From positions 1 to 13,446 of the forward strand of contig JAAKFC010000024.1 of assembly GCA_011065225.1 (NCBI GenBank): a stretch of DNA of 13,446 nt, read 5' to 3'. This DNA is from Chlamydiota bacterium. Lineage in GTDB: Bacteria; Chlamydiota; Chlamydiia; Chlamydiales; Rhabdochlamydiaceae. The notes beneath the pieces were generated by a model. That model was not told the DNA's origin. It ran no database searches and saw only the letters and a program-made list of their open reading frames with translations. The translations under genes and the position numbers were made by a program. The stretch's first letter is position 1, and each line of letters opens with the position of its first letter. Of the stretch, positions 4,072 through 11,635 are shown one piece after another.

Positions 4072-6644
4072 ATTTTCTGTCCCATGTCGTACTCTGTTTC
4101 AGTCACATTTCCTTCAGGGTCGAACGCCTTCTTCACTCCATGGAGCTTGTCATCCTCATATACCTGTAAGATTTTGGGATTGCCATCATCATAGTACTTG
4201 TTGAACTTGCCTTGCCGTTTATCCTCTTTATATTCCCCTTCAAAGATGAGGATACCTTCCCTATTCCATTCTTGATAGAGCCCTTCTTTCTTTCCATTTT
4301 GATGGGGGGCAATCGCAGCAAGCTTGCCTTCGTCAAAATAGGTTCTTTCATCGCCACTTTTCTTCCCATCGATAAAGTTCACTTCGCGAAATACTTTTCC
4401 ATTAGGGAAATATTGGACAGCAGGGCCATTTTGCTGGTCATTTTTGAAATCGAGAACCATAAAGAGTTGGCCTTGAGGGTTAAAGATTTGCGCCGTTCCC
4501 TCTTTTTTTCCCTCAATGTACTGAGTGACAGAAAGCTTTGATCCTCCTTCATTGTATTCGGTCGCTTCCCCATGGGGCTTGCCACCTACAAAAGGAACTT
4601 CTAAGGCCTTAATCCGGCCAAAAAATTGGTTTTCTGGGAAATAGATCTCATGAAGCCCTTCACGGCGATTGTTCTTGTAGTGGTAGATGGTCTCACGTCC
4701 ATCGCTAGCTCTTTCGAAAAAGCGGCCGCTCAGTTTTCCATCCTCATACCAGGCCTCTTCTAAAAGACTGCCCTCATCATCCCAGAGGGCTTTCATCCCT
4801 TCTAGTTGTCCGTCTTTATATTGAACGACTGTCTGTTTATTTCCCGAAGGATAATAGGTATTTTGCTCGCCATGCAATTCTCCCGATTTTGCATAGTGAA
4901 AATCGCGAGCAAGAAGCCCTTCTTTTTCTCCTTCTTTTGGAGGATAGTATTCCTTATGCTTTCCAATGGGTGTTCCCTTGTCAAAAAATTTGACAAAGCG
5001 GATCGAGCCATCTTCATGCCACCCCTTCAATTCCCCATCCAAAACATCTTCTTTGTAAAAGGCATGTACTTTTGCAGTGCCATCTTCAAAATTCTCTTCG
5101 CCTTTTCCATCGCGCTTTCCATCCTTGAAAAAGATGATCTCACGAACTTTCCCATTGTCATAACGCGCACAAATTTTCCCATTGGGTAGATCTTCTTTAT
5201 AGGTCGCTTCCATGACCACAACACCATTTTCATTCCACTGACGTTGAAGACCGATTTTTTTTTCATTGTCAAAGAAGCCTTGGAATTTGAGCTTGCCATT
5301 TGCAAACCACTCTTTTTGCTGCTTATCACGTAGATCTGCAACAAAATTTTCCTCAAACTGGGGGCTGCCATCTTCAAAGAAACGAAGAGAAGGCCCTTGC
5401 TTTTTTCCGTCCTGGTATTGGATTTGTGCTGCAAGCTTGCCATTTTCAAACCATTCTTCATAAGCCCCTTCGTGCTTCTGGTCCTTGAAATAGGCGCGCA
5501 TTTTTCGATTTCCATTCTCATAATATTCGAGCTGCTCGCCGTCATACTCACCTTTTACATAGTTGTATTTCGCCTTGGGCTTGCCATCTCCATACCAAAA
5601 ATTGCAAGGGCCATCACGCACATCGCCAATGAGTCGATATTCCGCCGTCTTCTGTCCTTTGTCATTGAAAATGACGATCGGCTCGAGAAGCTCTCCCTCT
5701 TTGCTATACCCCGCCAAAAACGATCTCTCGCCATTTGGGTGCTTGCGCCAATGCTGTCCTTTGGGAATACCCATCTCATATTCCCCTTCCCCACACAATT
5801 TGCCGTCTTCCCCAAAAAACTGCTCCACACCATGTCTTTTTCCTTCGCGATAGCGGACCTTATAACTCTCCTTGCCATTGGCATGGTATTTCATATGCGA
5901 GCCTACTGGCTGACCCACCTGAAAATCCTGCACCTCAATCATACTGCGATTTTCGTCATAGATGACAACCGCTGGATTGCGCCCATCGGAATTGAACACA
6001 CCATTTGTAAAGCGGCGACTTGCTTTTAAAGTTCCATTTTCGTGCCATTCCAAGGCAGTTCCATGGGGGACTCCATTTTCATAAGGAATGAGCGAAGCTC
6101 TTTCCTCATTCAAATAGTAACGGATAACATCCCCAACGATTGCTCCATTTTCGTAAGAAACCTCTTCTGCTTTCTTCCCTTCCTGATAATACGAAATAGC
6201 TTTCCCATGACGGACGCCATGATCAAAAGAAGCAGTGCCATGCAATTTGCCACTGGGATAAAAGACCTGTACCTCGCCATGAATAATTCCTTGATCGTAA
6301 AAGGCGATTTTCTCGATTTGCCCTTCTGAAAAAAAGGAAACACTCCCTCCATGAGGAACGATAGTCGTCTTCCATTCCTCGAAACCGGGCGATCCTTCTT
6401 CGACTGTTGTGAGATCCATTTCACTTTTCAATTGTCCATTGGGATAATAGAGAAGTTGCTTGATCGGAGCCTCATTGTCCTGAGAGATTTGCTCATAAAA
6501 CAAGACGCGCTTTGGGAGCCCCTCATTGAAATGCTCCATGATTTTCGGCCGCCAATGCGGCTCTCTGGGCCTAAGTGGTAAGTTCTGTGAATATGCAACA
6601 CTTGAAATGAGCAAAAGTGCAAATAAAAACTTTAAAAGACGCAT
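4068..6644 (-). CDS. Giant exported MORN/YwqK-type repeat protein
   Basis: An 858-residue protein starting at ATG 6644 with AGGGGA just upstream. Residues 1-19 form a signal peptide (MRLLKFLFALLLISSVAYS, cut before QNLP). From about residue 60 to the end it is built of roughly 32 units (hand count) of about 23 residues with the pattern aromatic-aromatic-x-(N/D/E)-G-(K/Q/T)-L ... Y-x-(D/E)-G-K-x-x-G, i.e. MORN_2 repeats as in YwqK 'antitoxin' annotations. Units such as YYPNGQLK, WFENGKLA, YFPNGKVF and YYDDGNPK show the series. No enzymatic domain is visible. Repeats of this kind form long beta-hairpin solenoids, which suggests a binding or surface role; the antitoxin label should not be taken literally. 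The protein is very charged and low in Cys. No partner toxin gene is adjacent. Confidence 0.85.
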   Translation of the reverse strand: MRLLKFLFALLLISSVAYSQNLPLRPREPHWRPKIMEHFNEGLPKRVLFYEQISQDNEAPIKQLLYYPNGQLKSEMDLTTVEEGSPGFEEWKTTIVPHGGSVSFFSEGQIEKIAFYDQGIIHGEVQVFYPSGKLHGTASFDHGVRHGKAISYYQEGKKAEEVSYENGAIVGDVIRYYLNEERASLIPYENGVPHGTALEWHENGTLKASRRFTNGVFNSDGRNPAVVIYDENRSMIEVQDFQVGQPVGSHMKYHANGKESYKVRYREGKRHGVEQFFGEDGKLCGEGEYEMGIPKGQHWRKHPNGERSFLAGYSKEGELLEPIVIFNDKGQKTAEYRLIGDVRDGPCNFWYGDGKPKAKYNYVKGEYDGEQLEYYENGNRKMRAYFKDQKHEGAYEEWFENGKLAAQIQYQDGKKQGPSLRFFEDGSPQFEENFVADLRDKQQKEWFANGKLKFQGFFDNEKKIGLQRQWNENGVVVMEATYKEDLPNGKICARYDNGKVREIIFFKDGKRDGKGEENFEDGTAKVHAFYKEDVLDGELKGWHEDGSIRFVKFFDKGTPIGKHKEYYPPKEGEKEGLLARDFHYAKSGELHGEQNTYYPSGNKQTVVQYKDGQLEGMKALWDDEGSLLEEAWYEDGKLSGRFFERASDGRETIYHYKNNRREGLHEIYFPENQFFGRIKALEVPFVGGKPHGEATEYNEGGSKLSVTQYIEGKKEGTAQIFNPQGQLFMVLDFKNDQQNGPAVQYFPNGKVFREVNFIDGKKSGDERTYFDEGKLAAIAPHQNGKKEGLYQEWNREGILIFEGEYKEDKRQGKFNKYYDDGNPKILQVYEDDKLHGVKKAFDPEGNVTETEYDMGQKI

Positions 6645-6664
6645 GACAATCCCCTATACAATTC

Positions 6665-6694
6665 AATATGTTTCGAGGATAATCTATATGGCAA
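6665..6694 (-). promoter_or_regulatory. Putative promoter of the MORN-repeat gene
   Basis: On the - strand TTGCCA (6694-6689) and CATATT (6670-6665) are 18 bases apart, matching the -35 box at five and the -10 box at four of six positions. The start would fall near 6658, shortly before the AGGGGA ribosome binding site. It sits in the 117-base divergent gap shared with the 6762 gene. Confidence 0.3.
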
Positions 6695-6761
6695 AAAAAT
6701 GCGAGTGCTGACAAAATAGGTTCAGAAAATTATGTCATAAAACAGTAAAAAGGAGAAAAGA

Positions 6762-7013
6762 ATGTTTAAAATTTCAAAATCTTTGCCTGTAAATATCGAA
6801 AATAAAAATGAATCATTAAAAAAACAAGATGACTGGATTCAAAGTTACCTATCAAAAAAAAGTTCCAATTCTTCTCAAAATAAAAATACGTCTACTACAG
6901 AAATACAGCATAAAGAATTTGCAAAAACTACAGATTTTGTACGAAAAATGGGCTTTGAAGTAAACGATTCTCTAAGTTCGGCTTCAGATCCAAAGCTCAA
7001 CGAGGAAAAATAA
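6762..7013 (+). CDS. Small hydrophilic Ser/Asn/Lys-rich hypothetical protein
   Basis: An 83-residue protein that I do not recognise. The start is well supported by AGGAG (6751-6755) six bases before ATG 6762. It has no hydrophobic segment and no signal peptide. The N-terminal 20 residues are polar and amphipathic, followed by a Ser/Asn/Thr/Lys-rich middle (SKKSSNSSQNKNTSTT at about 31-46) and a mixed C-terminal part (FVRKMGFEVNDSLSSAS). A weak -35-like CTGACA lies at 6708-6713, but no convincing -10 was found. It is transcribed away from the MORN-repeat gene. Low-complexity polar composition is common in disordered secreted effectors of intracellular bacteria, but this is only suggestive. The terminator of the opposite-strand gene lies over its stop. 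Confidence 0.6.
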   Translation: MFKISKSLPVNIENKNESLKKQDDWIQSYLSKKSSNSSQNKNTSTTEIQHKEFAKTTDFVRKMGFEVNDSLSSASDPKLNEEK

Positions 7014-7056
7014 AAAATTCCACGTCTACGGCTTTAATAAATAAGCAGCAGACGTG
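7006..7056 (-). terminator. Intrinsic terminator of the - strand membrane-protein gene
   Basis: CACGTCT (7021-7027) pairs with AGACGTG (7050-7056) as a seven-base stem. Read on the - strand, the hairpin is followed by a T-rich tract (complement of 7006-7019). It lies 27 bases beyond the stop of the 7084-7461 gene, and its T tract overlaps the end of the opposite 6762-7013 gene. The + strand side lacks a T tract, so it probably works in one direction. The loop is long, which lowers confidence. Confidence 0.45.
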
Positions 7057-7083
7057 AAATAGGTCGGCGATCGGGCTTTTAAC

Positions 7084-7461
7084 CTATATGTAGAAGCCAG
7101 TCCAAGTGAGGATAAGTCCCCAAACGAATGGAATAATTCCCATTGTCTTCATCCATGCGCTTCTTGTCATGAACCACTGTACGACAAGTTGAGGCATAAA
7201 CAATCCGAGAACACCACGTATGAACATTGCCCAACCAAGTAGCGTTACAAAAAAGAAAACATTCCAATCCCAAATATTGTATGCATTGATAATGAACAAT
7301 CCAAGCAAGAGATTGTAAAATGCACTTGAATACTGTGCTACTGGCGAATTTTTCATTGAATTGGTGATTTTAACCACATTGTCACCATAAAGGAGCATCC
7401 ATAAGCCCAAAATTCCTAAAAGGGGCCCGAATACTCTGGCGACCATCATTGCTGAATCCAT
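7084..7461 (-). CDS. Four-helix integral membrane protein of unknown function
   Basis: A 125-residue protein with a strong AGGAGG ribosome binding site eight bases before ATG 7461. Four membrane segments are visible: about 10-26, 44-63, 67-89 and 107-124. Charged residues are few and confined to the connections (DNVVKITNSMK at about 27-37; RSAWMK at about 100-105). It is rich in Trp and Phe. No catalytic or transporter motif was found, and I do not recognise the family; it resembles small conserved bacterial inner-membrane proteins. It has its own likely promoter (7525-7554) and a terminator at 7006-7056, so it is probably a monocistronic unit rather than the last gene of the secretion operon. 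Confidence 0.75.
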   Translation of the reverse strand: MDSAMMVARVFGPLLGILGLWMLLYGDNVVKITNSMKNSPVAQYSSAFYNLLLGLFIINAYNIWDWNVFFFVTLLGWAMFIRGVLGLFMPQLVVQWFMTRSAWMKTMGIIPFVWGLILTWTGFYI

Positions 7462-7524
7462 CCCTCTTCCTCCTACGATTAAAGGATACCCTAGAGGTTC
7501 CCAGGGTTTTTTTCTCTAATTTGC

Positions 7525-7554
7525 AAAGTAAGGATTAAAAGATTAAATTGTCAA
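7525..7554 (-). promoter_or_regulatory. Putative sigma-70-type promoter of the membrane-protein gene
   Basis: On the - strand there is a perfect -35 TTGACA (7554-7549) and a -10-like TACTTT (7530-7525, keeping the conserved T, A and final T), 18 bases apart. Transcription would start near 7518, giving a leader of about 57 bases that contains the AGGAGG site. It sits just after the end of the PEBP gene. Confidence 0.42.
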
Positions 7555-7569
7555 GGGCTAACGAAAAAA

Positions 7570-8031
7570 TTATTTCGTTTTTTGGAGTTCGTATGTCCCC
7601 ATTAGCTCTGCTTTGGCAAGGATATGATCCTCGATTTTTTTCATTACCTCATCCTTATCCATTCCTTTTGGCCAATCAGGCATAAAGTCGATCGCATAGA
7701 GATAAAAAAAATAACGGTGCTGCTTATCTGGGGGACAAGGGCCCATATAAGCAGTGCGCATGTTTGTTCCTTTGCCATGGACCCCTGGTGGAGCTGAGTG
7801 CTCAGGGATTCCTTTGCAATCTGGGGGAATTTCATAGACGATCCAATGCAGCCAGAGGCCATCGGGTCGAATATCGGTGGGAACATCGGGATCTTCCATG
7901 ATGAGAACAAGGCTCTTGGTCTCTTTGGGAACTTCATGGAATTCTACGGGAGGGTTCCAATCATATCCCTCGCAAGTGTAAATCTGAGGGATCGCCTCCC
8001 CCTGCTTAAACTTTGGACTTGTGATTTTCAT
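7570..8031 (-). CDS. PEBP / YbhB-YbcL (Raf kinase inhibitor-like) family protein
   Basis: A 153-residue protein, typical length for bacterial phosphatidylethanolamine-binding-like proteins. Family signatures are MEDPDVP at 45-51, LHWIVYEIP at 61-69, GKGTNMRTAYMGPCPP at 86-101, HRYFFYLYAID at 105-115 and the C-terminal AELMGTYE at 141-148. The conserved Asp/His/Pro residues form the anion-binding pocket in the family. No signal peptide is present, so it is presumably cytoplasmic. The biochemical role of bacterial members is unsettled. Chlamydiae are known to carry a member of this family. The start is supported by AGGAG before ATG 8031. It lies 18 bases after the pseudopilin stop, so it probably shares the T2SS transcript. 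Confidence 0.9.
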   Translation of the reverse strand: MKITSPKFKQGEAIPQIYTCEGYDWNPPVEFHEVPKETKSLVLIMEDPDVPTDIRPDGLWLHWIVYEIPPDCKGIPEHSAPPGVHGKGTNMRTAYMGPCPPDKQHRYFFYLYAIDFMPDWPKGMDKDEVMKKIEDHILAKAELMGTYELQKTK

Positions 8032-8049
8032 AGATTTATTCTCCTATAT

Positions 8050-8526
8050 TTAAGAATTTATCCTTTTTAATTCAATTAAAGGGGATTTTTTCAATTTGAA
8101 TGTGACTCCCCGATCTTCATTTTGGAATAAGCTGATGTCATCTACAGGGGAAATTCTTCCCGATGAATGGATGATGAGGATATGCTGATCAATGGGTTTT
8201 TTGTTTCTCTTGATTTGCTCGACCCCGCTTAATTTCATTGGTTTCTTTATAAAACATGGGATCGGATCATCACAGTGCAAACTATAGAGATAAGTATCAT
8301 CTTTCTTCTCAATGCGCATTTCGATATCAACCCGATCGGAAAGGGCAATAAGCTGGCATTTTCTCAGATCTGTCAAGAAGTTATCAACATTTTGATTGAA
8401 GTGATGAGCCATAAGCATCCCTTTCATCTGCCAACTCAAAGTGACAGCTGCTACGCTTAAGATCGCTACACAAAGGACGATCTCCAAAAGCGTAAAATTA
8501 TTCTTGATCTTCCAAATCTTTTCCAC
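8050..8526 (-). CDS. Type II secretion pseudopilin, GspH-like
   Basis: A minor pseudopilin of about 158 residues if GTG 8526 is the start, giving VEKIWKIKNN before the class III leader cleavage point. The mature part begins FTLLEIVLCVAIL, with Phe+1 and Glu+5 and a hydrophobic helix of about 20 residues, followed by FLTDLRKCQLIAL and a beta-rich domain similar to GspH/FimT. It would insert in the pseudopilus tip. The residue at -1 is Asn, not the usual Gly, which is odd for prepilin peptidase processing. The frame stays open to 8628 and ATG 8559 is an alternative start. No start has a well-spaced Shine-Dalgarno, so translation is probably coupled to gspG, which it overlaps by 29 bases. Confidence 0.72.
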   Translation of the reverse strand: MEKIWKIKNNFTLLEIVLCVAILSVAAVTLSWQMKGMLMAHHFNQNVDNFLTDLRKCQLIALSDRVDIEMRIEKKDDTYLYSLHCDDPIPCFIKKPMKLSGVEQIKRNKKPIDQHILIIHSSGRISPVDDISLFQNEDRGVTFKLKKSPLIELKRINS

Positions 8527-8893
8527 GAATTTGCGTTTTACCTCTGGTCCAAGAATCATGCTTTTTGGAAAAAACCCTGAGTGTTCCATCATCCTTGAGA
8601 GAAATTTCAAATTTCTGGCCCCAACCATCCAAGAGCATTTTGCCCGGATTCGTTACTACGCCAGAAGCTTTTAAGAATTTTTCAGGATGATCAACTATAT
8701 CCTCAGGGTTCACTCCTCTAGCCATCTCCAGTTCTAAAATATCTTTAATTTTAATTTTGGCATGCTTAGTTTTGAAAGCTTTGCCCTCATCGAGGCTTCC
8801 CTTCATATTGTACCCAATAACACTCCCGATCAGACCGATCAAAAAAATCACGATCATGATTTCGAGAAGGGTAAATGCTCTTTTTTTCTTCAT
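8498..8893 (-). CDS. gspG: Type II secretion major pseudopilin GspG
   Basis: A 131-residue protein. ATG 8893 is chosen over a TTG two codons earlier because AGAGG stands six bases before it. The class III leader is very short (MKKKRA), followed by FTLLEIMIVIFLIGLIGSVIGY, with Phe+1 and Glu+5 and the N-terminal helix that packs into the pseudopilus. The C-terminal part contains DGWGQKFEIS and later RVFSKKHD, equivalent to the conserved DPWGNPY and calcium-loop region of GspG, though the Pro is missing and the loop is altered. The -1 residue is Ala instead of Gly. The gene lies 12 bases after gspF. The pseudopilus built from GspG drives substrates through the secretin. Confidence 0.87.
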   Translation of the reverse strand: MKKKRAFTLLEIMIVIFLIGLIGSVIGYNMKGSLDEGKAFKTKHAKIKIKDILELEMARGVNPEDIVDHPEKFLKASGVVTNPGKMLLDGWGQKFEISLKDDGTLRVFSKKHDSWTRGKTQIRGKDLEDQE

Positions 8894-8905
8894 CTTCAAC
8901 CTCTT

Positions 8906-10090
8906 CTAATCCGAAATTAAGGAACTGACATCAGTGAGCGGCAGCAAAATCGATAGGATCACAAGCCCCACAACTCCTCCTAAAATAATAAGCAGCGCCG
9001 GCTGCAAAAAAGTAATGACCTGGGTGAGGCTCCGCTCAAGTTCCTGATCATAAATATCTGAGAGGCTTTTGAGCATCTCAGGAAGTTTTCCTGTCTCTTC
9101 TGCAATGGAAATCATCCGCGTTACGAGGGGCGGAATACAGGCAGAGCTTTTGAGCTGTCCACTTAAGGTTTTCCCCTCCACAAGGTATTTTTCTGCATCA
9201 GAAATCGCCCCTTCAAGAAGAGCATGTCGCATACTCTTTCTGGAAATCGATAGAGAAATAATGAGAGGAACACCTCCTTTGAGAAGGATCGATGCGCTCC
9301 GGCAAAAACGGATCAGCGCTGCTTGCAAAAGAATTGTTTTCACAATAGGGATTTTCTGCAAACACTTTTGAAACAATAATTTTCCTTCTGGCCGGCGAAA
9401 AAAATAGATCAACCCCAAGCTAGCACAAATGACGGTCAGCATAAGCGTAAGAAACGAGTGCTGCAAAAAATTACTCATAGAGAGGACTGTTTGCGTCAGA
9501 GGGTGGAGATGGCGTCCTTCAAAGAGCTCACGCATGGAAGGAATCACAAAGAGAAGAAGGCCAATCACTACAAAGAAACAAAAAACTCCGAGAAATGCAG
9601 GATAGGCCATCGCGCTAACGAGCTGTTTTTTCAGCTTTTGCCTCCGCTCAATCAATTCATAGAGTTGCTGAAATGCCCATGCGAGCGATCCCGTTTTTTC
9701 TCCTGCTTGAACCATAGAGATATAAATAGAATCAAAGGATTTGGGGTAGGTCTTAAGGGCCATCGAAAGCTGTGAGCCCCCTTTAAGCTTGTCACAGAGA
9801 TCGAGCAAAAGAGAATGACTTCTATAGCGACGATACTTTTCTTCGATCGTAAGCAAACTCTCATATAGGGGAAGACCTGCAATAAGAAGCTGTCCCAATT
9901 CGCGTGTGAAGGCCAAAAGAAGCTGCGGGCTCAAAGTGACTTCTTTTTTGTATTTGATCGCTGAGAGTTTTGTGACGAGGATTTTTTCTTTTTTCAGCTT
10001 ATTTTTTGCAAGATCATAGGAATCGGCATCGATCACACCGCTGATCTTTTTTCCCATTTCAGTAAGAGCTCTATAGCGAAAAATAGGCAT
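8906..10090 (-). CDS. gspF: Type II secretion inner-membrane platform protein GspF
   Basis: A 394-residue protein, usual GspF length, starting at ATG 10090 with GAGGA seven bases before it inside the end of gspE. It has two T2SF domains (about 58-183 and 260-382), each with a cytoplasmic helical bundle: the first holds FTRELGQLLIAGLPL, MVQAGEKTG and AMAYPAFLG, and the second RFCRSASILLKGGVPL and IAEETGKLPEML. Membrane segments are at about 162-184, 212-232 and 360-384. It is the polytopic platform that links the GspE ATPase to the growing pseudopilus. The gene is in the order gspD-E-F-G, with no gap wide enough for a separate promoter. Confidence 0.94.
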   Translation of the reverse strand: MPIFRYRALTEMGKKISGVIDADSYDLAKNKLKKEKILVTKLSAIKYKKEVTLSPQLLLAFTRELGQLLIAGLPLYESLLTIEEKYRRYRSHSLLLDLCDKLKGGSQLSMALKTYPKSFDSIYISMVQAGEKTGSLAWAFQQLYELIERRQKLKKQLVSAMAYPAFLGVFCFFVVIGLLLFVIPSMRELFEGRHLHPLTQTVLSMSNFLQHSFLTLMLTVICASLGLIYFFRRPEGKLLFQKCLQKIPIVKTILLQAALIRFCRSASILLKGGVPLIISLSISRKSMRHALLEGAISDAEKYLVEGKTLSGQLKSSACIPPLVTRMISIAEETGKLPEMLKSLSDIYDQELERSLTQVITFLQPALLIILGGVVGLVILSILLPLTDVSSLISD

Positions 10091-10093
10091 AAT

Positions 10094-11635
10094 TTATTCC
10101 TCAGAGCTCCTGGTAACCCGCAGAACTTCCGCTGTAGTGGTGAGTCCTTCTGCCACTAAGACCCCGCCACCTCGGCGAAGATTTTGCATTCCTTCCAAGA
10201 GTGCTACCTCTTGCAGCCCTGAGCTGTCTGCTGTTTCCACAAGTTTGCGCTTGAGAGGACCATTCATCGGCATCAACTCATAAATTCCCCTTCGTCCCTT
10301 GTAGCCCGTGTCATAACACTCCCCACAACCCTTTCCAAAGAAAAACTCAAGGCCATTTTGTTCTAATCCCAGGTCCTTGAGCTCCGCATGCGACGGTTTA
10401 TAAGGAGTTTTGCAGCTTGGGCAAATGCAGCGAACAAGACGTTGTGCTAGCACTCCGATCACCGATGAAGAAAGCAAATAGGGCTCAATCCCCATATCTA
10501 CGAGACGGGTAAGCGCAGAGGGCGCATTATTTGTATGAAGCGTACTCAAAACCAAATGTCCTGTGAGAGCCGCTTGAATGGCAATATCCGCCGTCTCACG
10601 ATCGCGGATCTCCCCAATCATAATCACATCGGGATCTTGACGCAAAATGTGGCGAAGGCCCGTAGAAAAGGTGAGATTGATTTTGGGATTGACCCCGATT
10701 TGAGCCATACCCTGCAATTTGTATTCAACAGGATCTTCCACCGTCATGATATTAGTATGACTTGAATTGATTTCAGAAAGAGCGCTATAGAGCGTTGTAG
10801 TCTTGCCGCTTCCCGTTGGGCCAGTCACCAAGACAATCCCTTCACTCACTTTGAGGAGGTTTTTAAATTTCTCCAAAATGCTCGACTGCATTCCAATCTT
10901 ATTCAATCCCAGAAGAACATTACTCTTGTCTAAAATCCTAAGAACAATCCGCTCTCCATAGACAACCGGAATCGTACTGACACGAAAATCAATCTGCCTG
11001 CCACCCAATTTGAGTTTGATGCGACCATCTTGGGGAAGACGCTGCTCTGCAATATCGAGCCGGGCCATCACCTTGATACGCGTCAGCAGTTGGGATTGAT
11101 ATTCTTTTGGAGGTTGATGGCGCAGTTGCAAAACCCCATCGATCCGATAGCGGACAGAAAAAGTCGTCTCAAGAGGTTCAAAATGCACATCCGATGCACC
11201 TTGTTGGATTGCCTCCATGAGAATCGCATTGAGCATTTGAACAACAGGCGAACCGCTGCTCTTTTGCCCCAAGAGATCGTAGCCATCGCCATCATCTTCG
11301 AGCATTTCTTGCGATGCAGCACTTTCTTTCAAGCTATCAAATAATTCTGAGGTAGCTGATTCGCTCTGGTGGTAACACTGCTCAATTGCAGCTTCCAAGA
11401 GATCTTCTGCTGCAATGACCTCTTTGATCGACTTTCCCGTCATGAGACGCATCTCTTCTAATGCCTCAAGAGCCAAAGGATCTGCAATCGCGACTATAAG
11501 CTCACCTTCTTTCTCCTCCAAAGGCAAAACCTTGTGATTTTTGGCAAACTCATACGGCACAATTTGCTGCCTATCCCTCACAAAAGGATACTCAAAAAGC
11601 TGATCAACAACTGTAAGGCCAAAAGTTTCAGTCAT
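10094..11635 (-). CDS. gspE: Type II secretion ATPase GspE
   Basis: A 513-residue protein from ATG 11635. The open frame reaches 11707, but that extension would overlap gspD by 80 bases; ATG 11635 overlaps its stop by only 8. GspE is the cytoplasmic hexameric ATPase powering pseudopilus assembly. Domains seen: an N-terminal N1E-like part (1-120), the N2 region (about 130-240, with GASDVHFEP, VRYRIDGVL and LPQDGR), Walker A GPTGSGKT at 272-279, Asp box TVEDPVEY at 298-305, Walker B DPDVIMIGEIRD at 334-345, and His box HLVLSTLHTN at 360-369. A zinc-binding tetracysteine module is intact: C405-x2-C408 and C437-x2-C440. All catalytic motifs are present, so it should be active. Confidence 0.95.
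   Translation of the reverse strand: MTETFGLTVVDQLFEYPFVRDRQQIVPYEFAKNHKVLPLEEKEGELIVAIADPLALEALEEMRLMTGKSIKEVIAAEDLLEAAIEQCYHQSESATSELFDSLKESAASQEMLEDDGDGYDLLGQKSSGSPVVQMLNAILMEAIQQGASDVHFEPLETTFSVRYRIDGVLQLRHQPPKEYQSQLLTRIKVMARLDIAEQRLPQDGRIKLKLGGRQIDFRVSTIPVVYGERIVLRILDKSNVLLGLNKIGMQSSILEKFKNLLKVSEGIVLVTGPTGSGKTTTLYSALSEINSSHTNIMTVEDPVEYKLQGMAQIGVNPKINLTFSTGLRHILRQDPDVIMIGEIRDRETADIAIQAALTGHLVLSTLHTNNAPSALTRLVDMGIEPYLLSSSVIGVLAQRLVRCICPSCKTPYKPSHAELKDLGLEQNGLEFFFGKGCGECYDTGYKGRRGIYELMPMNGPLKRKLVETADSSGLQEVALLEGMQNLRRGGGVLVAEGLTTTAEVLRVTRSSEE

Noticed and set aside
4133..6622. Many long open frames on both strands inside the MORN-repeat gene
   Set aside because: They are by-products of the repetitive codon pattern; none has a ribosome binding site with a recognisable product, while the 858-residue frame shows a coherent repeat series and signal peptide.
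4068..6644. Calling the MORN-repeat protein an antitoxin of a toxin-antitoxin pair
   Set aside because: The signal peptide, great length and lack of a neighbouring toxin speak against it; the label comes from family naming only.
7488..7513. ACCCT/AGGGT hairpin followed by a T run on the + strand, resembling a terminator
   Set aside because: The stem is only five bases and no + strand gene ends nearby; on the - strand the T run is on the wrong side. It may be a chance leader structure.
7560..7579. AACGAAA/TTTCGTT inverted repeat at the end of the PEBP gene
   Set aside because: On the PEBP strand there is no T tract after the stem, and it overlaps the stop codon; not a convincing terminator for that transcript.
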